Below, in pieces: positions 25,592-35,152 of a stretch of DNA of 64,000 bases (the first letter of the stretch is position 1; each line of letters starts with the position of its first letter). The notes under the pieces are model-generated. The model was not told where the DNA came from. It saw only the letters and a program-made list of their open reading frames with translations, and made no database searches. Source of the DNA: Chryseobacterium aureum (GTDB lineage Bacteria; Bacteroidota; Bacteroidia; Flavobacteriales; Weeksellaceae); assembly GCF_003971235.1 (NCBI RefSeq), contig NZ_CP034661.1, positions 2,790,001 to 2,854,000 of the forward strand. Reading direction: 5' to 3'. A program made the position numbers and the translations under genes.

Positions 25592-27418
25592 CTATTTCTG
25601 AATCCCGTAGGCAGCTAGTATTTTATTGAAAATCTCCGTATTTTCGAACAATCCCGTGAACTCTTTTGAATTCGGTCCGTACGCAAAAACACTGGATGGA
25701 ATGGAGGTATGATCATTCGTACTGAAATTTCCAAATACCCAACCTTCTTTTAAACTTCCGTCCAATAGAGTCAACCCTCCTGTTTCATGGTCTCCTACCA
25801 CTATCACTAGGGTTTCTTTATTTTCATCAGCAAATTTCATGGCTTTTCCTACCACGTGGTCAAAATCCAGCAGCTCTGTTACCAACTGCTCAATATTATT
25901 GCTGTGGCCTCCGCCATCAGTCTGGGAAGCTTCAATCATCATGAAGAATCCCTTTTTATTATTCTTTAAATCATTTAAAGTAAGATCAAAGGCATCTGCC
26001 AGCCAGTTTCCTCTTCCATTCGTTATTCTTTGTGAAGCCATAGGATCAATAACTACTGTACGATTATTTATTTTCATTACTGATTTTAAATCCTGGTAGA
26101 GATCTATTTTAGCTTCTTTGAATTTCTGAATATTCTCCTGAGATAATCCGCTTGTAGGGCCGCCGATCAATATTTTAGTTTTTGAAGCAGCAAAATCTTT
26201 CAGAATAGGTTCTGAGCTGTTTCTGTTATCCGAATGGGCATAGAAGTCTGCCGGAGTGGCATCGGTAACATCTCCTGTGGAAATCAGACCGGAAGTCATT
26301 CCTTTTTCTGCAATAATATCAGGAATTTGTGCCAGTGCTTTTCCCATATTGTCAACGCCTACAAAAGTATTTTTGGTCTTTACACCTGTTGCAAAAGCTG
26401 TGGATCCCGGTGCGGAGTCTGTAATATAAGCGTTGGAAGAATTGGTTTTGGAAAGCCCTGTGAATTTCATGTTGAAAACATTGAGTTTTCCTTTATTCGC
26501 TGTAAAGGCAGCATAGTATTGTGGTAAAGAAGTGCCGTCCGGAATAAGAAGGATCACATTTTTCACCTTTTTCTCAATACCGTCTGACTGATAGGTTGGT
26601 GTATAGGTAGCATATTCCTTTGTATTCTTATAAAAGTTTTTCGGAATAGCATTTATAAATTTCTTAAGATCCGGAATGTGATCCGTATTGATATAATCCA
26701 CTCCCAAATCCATCAGATTTACCCATGCATTAGGGAAATCAGGGGCTCCATAAAAACGAATCGGTTTTTGCTGGGCATGCGCTTTGTTTACAGCAGTTTT
26801 GATTTTTTGCGTTTCTTCATCCCTTGGAATTCCTTTTCCATTCCATTTTACCAATCCCGGAAGGTCTGCACTGAACATTCCGATTCTTTTCAGCTGATCT
26901 GCTTCATAATTTTTTTCCAGGTCACCATCAAAAAAAAGATAATCCGGATAATTATTAAATTCTGACGGCTGAGGCTTTCCACCGGTAATGACAATTTTAA
27001 TTCCGGAATTTCCTGTAATTTCAGGATATTTCTTTAATGTACTGACTAAAGCAGCCAGTGATGTTTTATAATCCTGCTTGATATCAATCAGCAATTGAAG
27101 TTTTTCACCTGCATCAGGATAAATATTTCCATTGTTCAGCTTAATCTGTTTTGAAATATTATCAAGATAAAGATTCTCCAGTGTTCTGTCTGCCGAAAGT
27201 TCTTTTTCAGTATGTGCTACCCAAAGCTTACCTTTTACCAGAAAAACATCTGCCTCAATGGATCCGAAGTTGGCATAATAAGCCTGCCAGAAAGGAATTT
27301 CCTGCATATAGTCATTATGCGAATGGGCATTCCCAACATTGTAATGTAAATAATTCTGTGCCTGATTTTCTGAAAATACGGCCAAAGCCGCTACAGCTAC
27401 TATTTTTGATAATTTCAT
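25592..27418 (-). CDS. GDPD-like / alkaline phosphatase fusion enzyme
   Basis: About 608 residues from the ATG at 27418 (signal peptide MKLSKIVAVAALAVFSENQAQ). Residues about 25-262 resemble a glycerophosphodiester phosphodiesterase/PI-PLC-like TIM barrel: GNAHSHNDYMQ (His32/His34), SIEADVFL (Glu55, Asp57) and WVAHT (His69). Residues about 285-605 are an alkaline phosphatase: NVILLIPDG, then TDSAPGSTAFATG with the catalytic Ser335, and metal-ligand regions TDGGGHSNN and GDHETGG. Such a fusion could free phosphate from glycerophosphodiesters in one chain. It is the third gene after SusC and SusD, and would be exported. Confidence 0.85.
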   Translation of the reverse strand: MKLSKIVAVAALAVFSENQAQNYLHYNVGNAHSHNDYMQEIPFWQAYYANFGSIEADVFLVKGKLWVAHTEKELSADRTLENLYLDNISKQIKLNNGNIYPDAGEKLQLLIDIKQDYKTSLAALVSTLKKYPEITGNSGIKIVITGGKPQPSEFNNYPDYLFFDGDLEKNYEADQLKRIGMFSADLPGLVKWNGKGIPRDEETQKIKTAVNKAHAQQKPIRFYGAPDFPNAWVNLMDLGVDYINTDHIPDLKKFINAIPKNFYKNTKEYATYTPTYQSDGIEKKVKNVILLIPDGTSLPQYYAAFTANKGKLNVFNMKFTGLSKTNSSNAYITDSAPGSTAFATGVKTKNTFVGVDNMGKALAQIPDIIAEKGMTSGLISTGDVTDATPADFYAHSDNRNSSEPILKDFAASKTKILIGGPTSGLSQENIQKFKEAKIDLYQDLKSVMKINNRTVVIDPMASQRITNGRGNWLADAFDLTLNDLKNNKKGFFMMIEASQTDGGGHSNNIEQLVTELLDFDHVVGKAMKFADENKETLVIVVGDHETGGLTLLDGSLKEGWVFGNFSTNDHTSIPSSVFAYGPNSKEFTGLFENTEIFNKILAAYGIQK

Positions 27419-27527
27419 TCGTATATCTTTATTGTTCTTTACAGGCTCACTGGAAAGCCTGAGAAAAACTATATCACCACAGAAATTCTGCAATGATATA
27501 GTGGTTTATCTATAAAAGATTAAAATT

Positions 27528-29036
27528 TTACCAGCCTTCATTCTGTTTAATGATTCCGTGACTGTTTACGATTTCAACCTGTGGAACTGCCCAAACATTA
27601 TGGATAGCCGGATTAAAGTTTCTTGCTGCCCACACTACCTGTCCATTGATACCGTGCAGAGGTTTCGCATAAGCTGCCTGCGCATCTCCCCAACGTACAA
27701 GGTCTCTGTGTCTGTCTGCCCATTCACCCGCAAGTTCACAGCGTCTTTCATGCTTCAGATCAGCCATTGTACATCCATTCTTCGGAGATAATCCTGCGCG
27801 TACTCTGATCATATTGATTTCCTGATCTGCAGATTTCCCCTGCATCAGTAAGGCTTCTGCTTTGATCAGGATGACCTCAGCATAACGCATAATCGGAACG
27901 GCAAGGTCTGTACACGGGTAATCTCCGTTGGCACTTACATGGCCGCTGTTCAGCTGATATTTGAAGGCATCCATATATTTATTGAACTGGTATCCGGTAA
28001 GGGAGTTGGTAGAAGCATAGGTTCTTACCTTTCCGTTAAAAGTAAACTGATCTCCTGTTTTCAGGATGGTAGCACTTCTTCTAAGGTCTCCGGTTTCATA
28101 TTCATCATACAATTCTTTAGTGGGTTGGAAATATCCCCATCCGTTGTATTCCCCCCAACCTTTGTTCTCAAGCATTACTCCCGGAAGAATGCTTCCCCAT
28201 GCTGTAAATTTAGGGGTTCCCGGGACAGACCAGATGTATTCTGAACTGTAGTTATTGTCCGCTTTGAAAACGTCAGCGAAGTTACCCAGCAACGCCCTGT
28301 TTCCTTTGGTCATTACCTCATTAGCCCAGAATTCAGCATTCTTCCAGTCTTTCATAAACAGGTATACTTTTGCCAGCAATGCCCATGCTGCGGCTTTATG
28401 CGGTCTTCCGTAATCTTTTGCGGGAAGTTCTGCCTGAGCAGGTAATAATTCGGCGGCTCTTTTCAGATCATTAACAATGTAAGTGTAATTTTCCATTACA
28501 TTGGCTGCTCTTGGAATCGGGTTTGGATCCGGATCTTTCGAACGGTCAATAATCGGAACTCCGGCTTTTTCATTTCCGTAAGAGTAAGCCAATTCAAAAT
28601 ACATTCTGCTGCTCATGAACAGAGCTTCTCCAAGATATTTATTTTTAATGGCTGATGAAGTCTGAATATTATCCACATTACGGATCACACGGTTGGCCAC
28701 TCCGATTACGTTATATCTTTTGTTCCACTGGGTTTCAAGATCGCCCGCGGCAATATAATTGCTGCTGAAGTTTTTAGCGTTATCAGCCTCACTTTTAGCT
28801 CGTCCGGTGACCATATCATCACTGGCATTGATAAACCAGAACAATCCTCTTCCGTAAAATTCACCATCAAACAACGGCTTATACATAGCATTTGCTCCGG
28901 TAATCAGATCATTTTCTGTTTTCCAGAAGCTGGCTTCAGTAGGGGTTCCTTCGGGCTGAACATCTAACTCTCCTGTACATGATAGCAGCATTACAGATAT
29001 TCCTGCCGCTAAAAATATTGTATTGAAAAATTTCAT
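27528..29036 (-). CDS. SusD/RagB family outer-membrane lipoprotein
   Basis: A 502-residue lipoprotein (signal ending LLSC, Cys20). SusD hallmarks: QPEGTPTEASFWKTENDL near the start, TPR-like helices (GEALFMSSRMYFELAYSYG, AAAWALLAKVYLFMKDWKNAE), and the C-terminal RRCELAGEWADRHRDLVRWG. It forms the lid of a SusC channel and binds the ligand at the cell surface. It is 27 bases after SusC and is followed by the GDPD/phosphatase gene, which suggests a phosphorylated ligand rather than a plain glycan. Confidence 0.95.
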   Translation of the reverse strand: MKFFNTIFLAAGISVMLLSCTGELDVQPEGTPTEASFWKTENDLITGANAMYKPLFDGEFYGRGLFWFINASDDMVTGRAKSEADNAKNFSSNYIAAGDLETQWNKRYNVIGVANRVIRNVDNIQTSSAIKNKYLGEALFMSSRMYFELAYSYGNEKAGVPIIDRSKDPDPNPIPRAANVMENYTYIVNDLKRAAELLPAQAELPAKDYGRPHKAAAWALLAKVYLFMKDWKNAEFWANEVMTKGNRALLGNFADVFKADNNYSSEYIWSVPGTPKFTAWGSILPGVMLENKGWGEYNGWGYFQPTKELYDEYETGDLRRSATILKTGDQFTFNGKVRTYASTNSLTGYQFNKYMDAFKYQLNSGHVSANGDYPCTDLAVPIMRYAEVILIKAEALLMQGKSADQEINMIRVRAGLSPKNGCTMADLKHERRCELAGEWADRHRDLVRWGDAQAAYAKPLHGINGQVVWAARNFNPAIHNVWAVPQVEIVNSHGIIKQNEGW

Positions 29037-29063
29037 TTTTTTTCTTTTTTGTTGGTTAAAAAA

Positions 29064-31952
29064 TTATAATCCGATCTCCACTCCAAAGATGAATGAGCGT
29101 GCCTGAGGGTATCTTCCGGTATCTACTCCGTAAGAGTTCATTCCTACTTCAGGATCAAATCCTGTATATTTCGTAATCGTAAACAGGTTGTTGGAAGTCA
29201 TATAGATTCTTACTTTGTTTACATCCAGCCTGCTGTACAGTTCTTTCGGTAATGAATAACCGATGGTAAGGTTCTTCAGTCTTAAGTAAGATCCGTCTTC
29301 CACATAGAAATCTGATACTTTGGAATAATTACCGCTTGGATCACCATGTACCAGTCTTGGAATATCAGTATTGGTATTCTGAGGAGTCCATGCATTCAGG
29401 ATATCTCTGTCCATATTATAATTCTGCCCGGTTCCGCCAGGGTTCAAAGAAATAAACTTCATTCCGTTGAATATTTTATTTCCGTATACTCCCTGGAAGA
29501 ATAAATTCAGGTCAAAGTTTTTCCAGGTCATGTTGTAAGAGAATCCGTAAGAGAACTTAGGGTATGGGCTTCCAAGATTGACAAAGTCGTTATTATTAAG
29601 TACTCCGGTATTTCCTTCTTTTTTCAGGAATTTGATATCACCCGGTTTAGCATTGGGCTGGATCAGATTTCCGTTGGCATCTTTATAATTATTAATTTCT
29701 TCCTGAGTCTGGAAAATGCCGCCCGTCTTATAACCGTAGAAAGAATACAGAGGGTCTCCTACTTTCACACGGGTTGGTTTCAATACGCCTCTTACTCCGT
29801 TATCATTGATAAAGATCTCATCTACATTGGCAAGCCGCTTCACCGTATTTTTTAGTTGATTCATGGTTGCTCCCACTGAGAAAGTGAAATCATCTGAAAT
29901 AACTTTGTTGTAATTGATTCCCAGCTCATATCCTTTATCCTGAAATAATCCGGCATTTACATACTGATTATTATACGTTGCCGTACTTGGTAAGCTTACA
30001 TTGAAGATCTGGTCCTTGGAATTCTTTACAAAGTAATCGAACTGTAAGGAAAGGCTGTTGTGAAGAAATGACGCATCCACCCCAAAGTTCGTCTGCTCAG
30101 ATTTACCCCATTTCAGATCCGGATTCGGACGTGTGGTAGCATAATAAGCAATATTCTGTGAAGGGTCCTGTCCGAAAATGATATTGTTATCTCTGGTCAT
30201 TAACGGATTCACAGCTTGGTAGGAGACTCCTCCAAGATTCCCTAAAATTCCATAGCTTCCTCTCAATTTCAGCGTGGAAAGCCATGAAATATTTTTTATG
30301 AAATTTTCTTTGGAGAGCATCCATCCTCCTGAAATAGAGTAATAATCCGAAAAGTGTTTTTCTTTTGAAACCAAAGAGGTTCCATCCCTTCTTCCCAGCA
30401 AACTAATCATATATTTTCCGGCATAGTCATAGTTTACCCTCGCCAGATAAGATGTTAAAGTACTTCTGTATTTATAACTGTCAGCTTCTTTATTAGTATC
30501 TGCGGCATTCTGAAGATATCTGAAAGCTTCTGCTTCACTTCTGAAATCAAAAGTTTTTGCACGGAATCCGTCTTCAGTTGTTTTCTGGAATGTTAAACCT
30601 GCAAGGAAGTCAAAATTATGCTGTCCTGCAGCTAATTTATAGGTAAGAAGCTGCTCAGCAAGAGAAGTAGAGACATTATTGGATTGATATTCCAGGCTGT
30701 TGGTATCAAAAATCTTTCCTACTTCCAATACTCTGGAATTAAATTGCTTTACATTTCCCAGTTTAAATGTCTGGGCAAAGTTAGAACGGAATTTTAAATT
30801 TTTTGCCAAAGTAATTTCCGCATATGGATTGATCAGAATCTCGTGGGTAGGATTTCTGATACTGATCCTTTGAAGATACGCCACCGGATTGATCATATCT
30901 CCGTATCCTCCTGCCACATCAATCGGAAGTCCTGAGAATGCACCGTTAGGAGTGTATACAGGAACATTGGGCGGATAATACATGGCAGCCACTAAAGCTC
31001 CTGTATATCCACTTTTGGTATCTGCTGTATTGCCGTCAGAATAATTATAATACATATTTTCTCCAATGGTCAGCCAGTCTTTTACTTTATGTTCAGAATT
31101 CACTCTGAAATTGTATCGTTTTGCCTGGGTATTCAGCAGGATCCCTTCCAGACTTCTGTGATTCATCCCTACAAAATATCTGGATTTTTCACTCCCTCCG
31201 CTCAGGTTTACATTATATTCCTGAATGGTTCCCGTTCTGAAAATTTCTTTCATCCAGTCTGTTCTGGTGATTCTTCCATCCGGATACTGAGTAGGATTAA
31301 AAGCCATTGGCAGACTTCCTAATTTTCCGGCATTTTCATAGGCCTTGTACATTACATCCTGAAATTCTGCTGCATTCAGGGATTCTTTCAGTCTCCACGC
31401 CTCATTTAAACCGTATTTAACATCGAAATCTACAGTAAGATTTCCTTTTTTTCCTTTTTTAGTGGTAATAAGAATAACCCCTCCGGAAGATCTTGCCCCG
31501 TAGATGGCCGCAGAAGCATCTTTAAGGACGGAGATATCCTGAATATCGTTGGGATTAATAGAAGGAGTTCCGTTGAAAACTACCCCATCTACTACATAAA
31601 GAGGAGTTTCTCCGTTGATCCCTCCCAGACCACGAATATTTACCTTCGGAGCTCCGTTAGGATCCCCACCTTCGTTCACCACCGTTACTCCCGGAGCTTT
31701 CCCCTGAAGCACTTCTCCTACCCCAGACAAAGATCTGGAAGTAAGCTTATCCAGTGACGCTTCCGAAACAGCGCCGGAAACTTTACTTTTTTTCTGTGTT
31801 CCATATCCAACCACAACAATCTCGTCGATGGATTTTTCTTTTAAGCTGTCTTTCTTCTGAGCGAGGAACATCGGTGAAGCTGATATTGCACCAATAAGTA
31901 ATACCCTTCCCGTTAAATACATTACTGAGACAGGGGTTTTAAATACATTCAT
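29064..31952 (-). CDS. SusC/RagA family TonB-dependent outer-membrane transporter
   Basis: About 962 residues from the ATG at 31952. A signal segment (GRVLLIGAISASPMFLA) is followed by a TonB-box-like DEIVVVGYGTQKK and a plug with GVGEVLQGKAPGVTVVNEGG, VNIRGLGGING and DASAAIYGARSSGGVILITT. A 22-strand barrel fills the rest, ending SFIFGVEIGL. The usual N-terminal carboxypeptidase-like domain seems absent. The upstream ATG at 31976 overlaps the -7 box, so 31952 is preferred; it also has AGGAG six bases before it. First gene of the phosphatase operon. Confidence 0.93.
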   Translation of the reverse strand: MNVFKTPVSVMYLTGRVLLIGAISASPMFLAQKKDSLKEKSIDEIVVVGYGTQKKSKVSGAVSEASLDKLTSRSLSGVGEVLQGKAPGVTVVNEGGDPNGAPKVNIRGLGGINGETPLYVVDGVVFNGTPSINPNDIQDISVLKDASAAIYGARSSGGVILITTKKGKKGNLTVDFDVKYGLNEAWRLKESLNAAEFQDVMYKAYENAGKLGSLPMAFNPTQYPDGRITRTDWMKEIFRTGTIQEYNVNLSGGSEKSRYFVGMNHRSLEGILLNTQAKRYNFRVNSEHKVKDWLTIGENMYYNYSDGNTADTKSGYTGALVAAMYYPPNVPVYTPNGAFSGLPIDVAGGYGDMINPVAYLQRISIRNPTHEILINPYAEITLAKNLKFRSNFAQTFKLGNVKQFNSRVLEVGKIFDTNSLEYQSNNVSTSLAEQLLTYKLAAGQHNFDFLAGLTFQKTTEDGFRAKTFDFRSEAEAFRYLQNAADTNKEADSYKYRSTLTSYLARVNYDYAGKYMISLLGRRDGTSLVSKEKHFSDYYSISGGWMLSKENFIKNISWLSTLKLRGSYGILGNLGGVSYQAVNPLMTRDNNIIFGQDPSQNIAYYATTRPNPDLKWGKSEQTNFGVDASFLHNSLSLQFDYFVKNSKDQIFNVSLPSTATYNNQYVNAGLFQDKGYELGINYNKVISDDFTFSVGATMNQLKNTVKRLANVDEIFINDNGVRGVLKPTRVKVGDPLYSFYGYKTGGIFQTQEEINNYKDANGNLIQPNAKPGDIKFLKKEGNTGVLNNNDFVNLGSPYPKFSYGFSYNMTWKNFDLNLFFQGVYGNKIFNGMKFISLNPGGTGQNYNMDRDILNAWTPQNTNTDIPRLVHGDPSGNYSKVSDFYVEDGSYLRLKNLTIGYSLPKELYSRLDVNKVRIYMTSNNLFTITKYTGFDPEVGMNSYGVDTGRYPQARSFIFGVEIGL

Positions 31953-31973
31953 GATCTCCTTTTTGATTAGGTG

Positions 31974-31981
31974 CAAAATTA
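31974..31981 (-). promoter_or_regulatory. -7 box of the SusC/SusD/phosphatase operon
   Basis: TAATTTTG on the minus strand matches TAnnTTTG, 21 bases before the chosen SusC start. No TTG at the expected -33 position; instead 11-base repeats lie at 31999-32031, as in promoters that depend on an activator. Confidence 0.5.
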
Positions 31982-32350
31982 GAACAGCCTGCTCCCACTA
32001 CTCATTAAGGTTTTCTTATGTTTTTATTAAGAAATTTTAGCTTTTTTAAGATACTTTATACCACAAAACAAAAATAAAAAACTGTATTACAGATACATAA
32101 GTAAATAAAAGTAATCATTCCATTGATATCCTATGCATAACTCAGATTAACTTTATTTTAAGTTTACCCTCCATTCTGGACAATACATCAAGAAATTATT
32201 AAAAATTATTTCAGGAATAATAAATAACTGAGTTCATTTTTCTTTTTTTACATTTGCTGAAAATAGATTTTACTTTTGAATACAGACCTAAAGAAACCAT
32301 TGGGATTTGCATCAGAAGAAAAATAAAACATTAAAAATCATACGAATTCA
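31977..32350. other. Divergent intergenic region (SusC operon / SDR gene)
   Basis: 374 bases without a gene. It holds the -7 box and 11-base repeats of the SusC operon and two possible plus-strand -7 boxes for the SDR gene (TACATTTG at 32249-32256, TACTTTTG at 32271-32278), neither with a good -33 TTG. Confidence 0.5.
31999..32031 (-). promoter_or_regulatory. 11-base direct-repeat array, possible activator (Pho-box-like) site
   Basis: On the minus strand three consecutive 11-mers read CTTAATAAAAA, CATAAGAAAAC and CTTAATGAGTA. The 11-base period, one helix turn, and the position just upstream of the -7 box recall PhoB-type tandem sites, although the core differs from the enterobacterial CTGTCAT. 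Confidence 0.35.
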
Positions 32351-33145
32351 ATGACCATCATTATAACAGGAACCTCATCAGGAATCGGGTTTGCATTGGC
32401 CGAATATTTTGGTAAAAAAGGACATAAAGTATATGGATTAAGCAGAAAGCATACAGAAAGCCAGTACTTCAAATCAATACCTACTGATGTGACGGATAAT
32501 ACAGCAGTTCAGAATGCTATTGCTGAGGTTTTAAAAACAGAATCTAAAATTGATGTTCTGATCAATAATGCCGGAATGGGAATGGTAGGTGCCGTAGAAG
32601 ATTCTACGCAGGAAGATATTTTAAAACTGTTCAGTCTGAATCTTGCCGGACCTGTACAGATGATGAGTGCTGTTCTTCCAAACATGCGTGAGCATAAATT
32701 TGGAAAAATCATTAATGTTTCCAGTATCGGAAGTGAAATGGGACTGCCTTTCCGCGGATTTTACTCCGCCTCAAAATCTGCTTTGGATAAAGTAACGGAG
32801 GCAATGAGATACGAAGTATACCCATGGAATATTGAAGTATGTTCGCTGCATTTGGGAGATATTAAAACCAATATTGCAGACAACAGAGTGATTGCAAAAG
32901 TTTCCCAGCCTTATAAAAATGTTTTTGACAAAGTATACGCGCTGATGAACGCTCATGTGAATGACGGAACTGATCCACTGGAAGTTGCGGAATATATTGA
33001 ACAACTTTTAGCAAAAAATAAATGGAAAGCTCATTATTATTTTGGTAAATTCGGGCAGAAAATCGGAGTTCCTTTGAAATGGATTCTTCCGCAGGGAACT
33101 TATGAGAATTTGATGAAGAAGTATAATAAACTGGATAAAAATTAG
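32351..33145 (+). CDS. SDR family oxidoreductase
   Basis: A 264-residue classical short-chain dehydrogenase/reductase. The cofactor loop is TGTSSGIG (6-13); the NNAG motif is in LINNAGMGM; the catalytic Ser is in NVSSIGSEMG and Tyr-x3-Lys in FYSASKSALDK. The acidic/basic pattern after strand 2 (LSRKHTES) favours NADP(H). The substrate cannot be read from sequence; fatty acid, sterol or sugar alcohol are all possible. It is a single gene divergent from the SusC operon. Confidence 0.88.
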   Translation: MTIIITGTSSGIGFALAEYFGKKGHKVYGLSRKHTESQYFKSIPTDVTDNTAVQNAIAEVLKTESKIDVLINNAGMGMVGAVEDSTQEDILKLFSLNLAGPVQMMSAVLPNMREHKFGKIINVSSIGSEMGLPFRGFYSASKSALDKVTEAMRYEVYPWNIEVCSLHLGDIKTNIADNRVIAKVSQPYKNVFDKVYALMNAHVNDGTDPLEVAEYIEQLLAKNKWKAHYYFGKFGQKIGVPLKWILPQGTYENLMKKYNKLDKN

Positions 33146-33164
33146 TTGATTGATAAGGCGCATT

Positions 33165-33202
33165 GTCATTCTGAACGGAATGAATGCAGTGAAGAATCTT
33201 TT
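33165..33202. repeat. Dispersed intergenic repeat (GTCATTC family)
   Basis: A short stretch beginning GTCATTCTGAACGGAATGAA and ending GAAGAATCTT resembles a repeat often seen between genes of flavobacteria, and the ends at 48189 and 48344. Confidence 0.45.
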
Positions 33203-33231
33203 AGATTCCTCTTCATATTCAGAAGAATAAA

Positions 33232-34836
33232 TTGAAATTACTTTTAAAAATATTTTTTGTACTGTTCTGCGTTTTTATACAAGCGCAGAAGAAGCAGTAT
33301 TGGCTGATCGATACGGAAACCAAAGTCAGAAAAAAAGTAAAAGATTCTACTTCTGCAGTCAAATTTCTGGACTCGCTGGCTCAAAGCAATTATTTCTTTA
33401 CCCAGCTGAAAGAGGTAAAAGTAAAGGGAGACAGTACCGAAATTTTCTATGATAAAGGAAAAAATTTCAATGAGACGTATGTTAACCTTACGGACTCCCT
33501 TGTTCAGAAACTGAAGATTCAAAAAGATTTTTTCACCAAAAACCTGGATTCCACCAAGAAAAGTATTAATAAAACGTATATTGATGAAGGCTATTCTTTC
33601 AGCAGGATCAAATCCAAATACAAAGGCCAGAAAAACGGTTATCCAATCGTAGAGCTTGACATCAACAAGAATGACAAAAGAACGATTGACGGATTTGTCG
33701 TAAAAGGATACGAAAAAGTTCCGAGGAGATTCATCAAAAACCTGGAAAAGGAATTTAAAGGCAAAAACTATGATGATAAAAACCTTTTGGCTATCAACAA
33801 AACCTTTCAGAGCCATCCTTTTCTGACGCTGGAACGGCAGCCACAAACATTATTCACAAAAGATTCCACCAGCATTTATCTGTTCCTGGAAAAGAAGAAG
33901 ACCAATACCTTTGATGGAGTTATCGGTTTTGGAAATGACAAAAGCTCAAAGTTTACATTAAACGGAACCATGAATGTGAATTTCAGGAATATGTTCAACG
34001 GTTTTGAAACGGTCAATTTATACTGGCAGAGAAACCCGGATAAAGGACAGAATTTCGATCTCAGAGTAGATATTCCGTACCTTTTCAAATCTAATGTAGG
34101 GATGGATGCAAAAGTAAATATCTACCGGCAGGATTCTACTTTCGCCAATGTAAAATTCCTGCCTGCTTTTTACTACCACATTAACAACAGGAACAAGATA
34201 GGTCTGAGGGCAACTTTGGAGACCTCAACTATTATTGATACCCTTTACGTTCAGGGAAAAGATTATAACAAACGGGGAATTGGGGTATGGTTTGAAATGA
34301 CCGAACCTACTGATATTGATCTGTTCCTTTATAAAACAAGAATTAACGCAGGGTATGACTTCTTAACGACCACTTACTCGAAGGATAACATCAAAGCTAA
34401 TCAAAACCAGTTTTATTTCTTTGGCGAGCACAATTACCATATCTCAGGAAACCACTTCCTGAACATTAAAGGAGAAGGGGCCATGATGGATTCTAAAATA
34501 GAGTTTTCGGCTAATGAATTATACCGTTTCGGGGGCTGGAATTCTATGCGGGGATTCAATGAGAACTCACTCGCCGCCGACTTCTTTTATTATGGAAGTC
34601 TGGAATACCGGTATCTGATCGGCAATCAGGCATTCTTCGATGTTTTTGGACAATACGGACAGCTCAATAATAAATCACTGAATGTAAAACCCAAACTTTA
34701 TAGTGTAGGCCTTGGGTTCAACTTTTTCATTCCTATCGGCCTGATGAGTTTCCAGCTGTCTAATGGTAATGAGTTTGGAAATCCTTTTAAATTTAATGAT
34801 ATTAAAATCCACTGGGGAATTCTGAGCAGGTTTTAA
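33232..34836 (+). CDS. Omp85-superfamily outer-membrane protein
   Basis: A 534-residue protein with signal peptide (LLLKIFFVLFCVFIQAQ). The N-terminal ~200 residues contain a POTRA-like fold (TIDGFVVKGYEKVPRRFIKN, NLLAINKTFQSHPFLTLER), and residues about 225-534 are a 16-strand-type barrel. The conserved Omp85 loop motif is FGGWNSMRGFNENS (RGF), and the protein ends in Phe, as outer-membrane barrels do. The first codon is TTG; no ATG gives a signal peptide at the right place. It is a candidate for a translocase or assembly factor for a surface protein. No partner gene is evident. Confidence 0.8.
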   Translation: MKLLLKIFFVLFCVFIQAQKKQYWLIDTETKVRKKVKDSTSAVKFLDSLAQSNYFFTQLKEVKVKGDSTEIFYDKGKNFNETYVNLTDSLVQKLKIQKDFFTKNLDSTKKSINKTYIDEGYSFSRIKSKYKGQKNGYPIVELDINKNDKRTIDGFVVKGYEKVPRRFIKNLEKEFKGKNYDDKNLLAINKTFQSHPFLTLERQPQTLFTKDSTSIYLFLEKKKTNTFDGVIGFGNDKSSKFTLNGTMNVNFRNMFNGFETVNLYWQRNPDKGQNFDLRVDIPYLFKSNVGMDAKVNIYRQDSTFANVKFLPAFYYHINNRNKIGLRATLETSTIIDTLYVQGKDYNKRGIGVWFEMTEPTDIDLFLYKTRINAGYDFLTTTYSKDNIKANQNQFYFFGEHNYHISGNHFLNIKGEGAMMDSKIEFSANELYRFGGWNSMRGFNENSLAADFFYYGSLEYRYLIGNQAFFDVFGQYGQLNNKSLNVKPKLYSVGLGFNFFIPIGLMSFQLSNGNEFGNPFKFNDIKIHWGILSRF

Positions 34837-34848
34837 AAAAGAAAGGAA

Positions 34849-35003
34849 GGAAGATGGAAGCTGGAGGCTGGAAGTTATCAAAGTCCTGGCTTCACAATAT
34901 GTTACTTTCATAAGGCGGAAGTTTTTTTCAAAAATTTATTACTGAAGATTTCAAGAAGTTAGCAGCACTACAATAACTTCCAGCCTCCCTCTTCCAGCTC
35001 CCT
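34849..35003. repeat. Miniature inverted-repeat element
   Basis: Arms of about 28 bases (34849-34876 and 34975-35003) are near-perfect inverted copies; both share GGCTGGAAGTT and GGAAG-type runs. The element is about 155 bases with no ORF. A partial copy lies at 24271-24298. Confidence 0.6.
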
Positions 35004-35152
35004 ATCATATATTAATATCTATATAATAAAGCAAAGTCCCCATACAAAGCACATTTTATACTTTACTTTTCTATTAATTCTTCCTGTTAAAAAATATTAA
35101 AATCGTATTTTTATTGTAATACTTCATTAAAATACAGGTAACAGTGCTCTGC

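Noticed and set aside
31953..31976. The upstream ATG for the first SusC gene
   Set aside because: It overlaps the -7 promoter box, so it would lie at or before the transcript start; the ATG at 31952 gives a normal signal sequence.
33244..33846. A 200-codon minus-strand frame opposite the Omp85-like gene
   Set aside because: Shadow of the real gene on the other strand; Phe/Ile-rich with no signal or motif.
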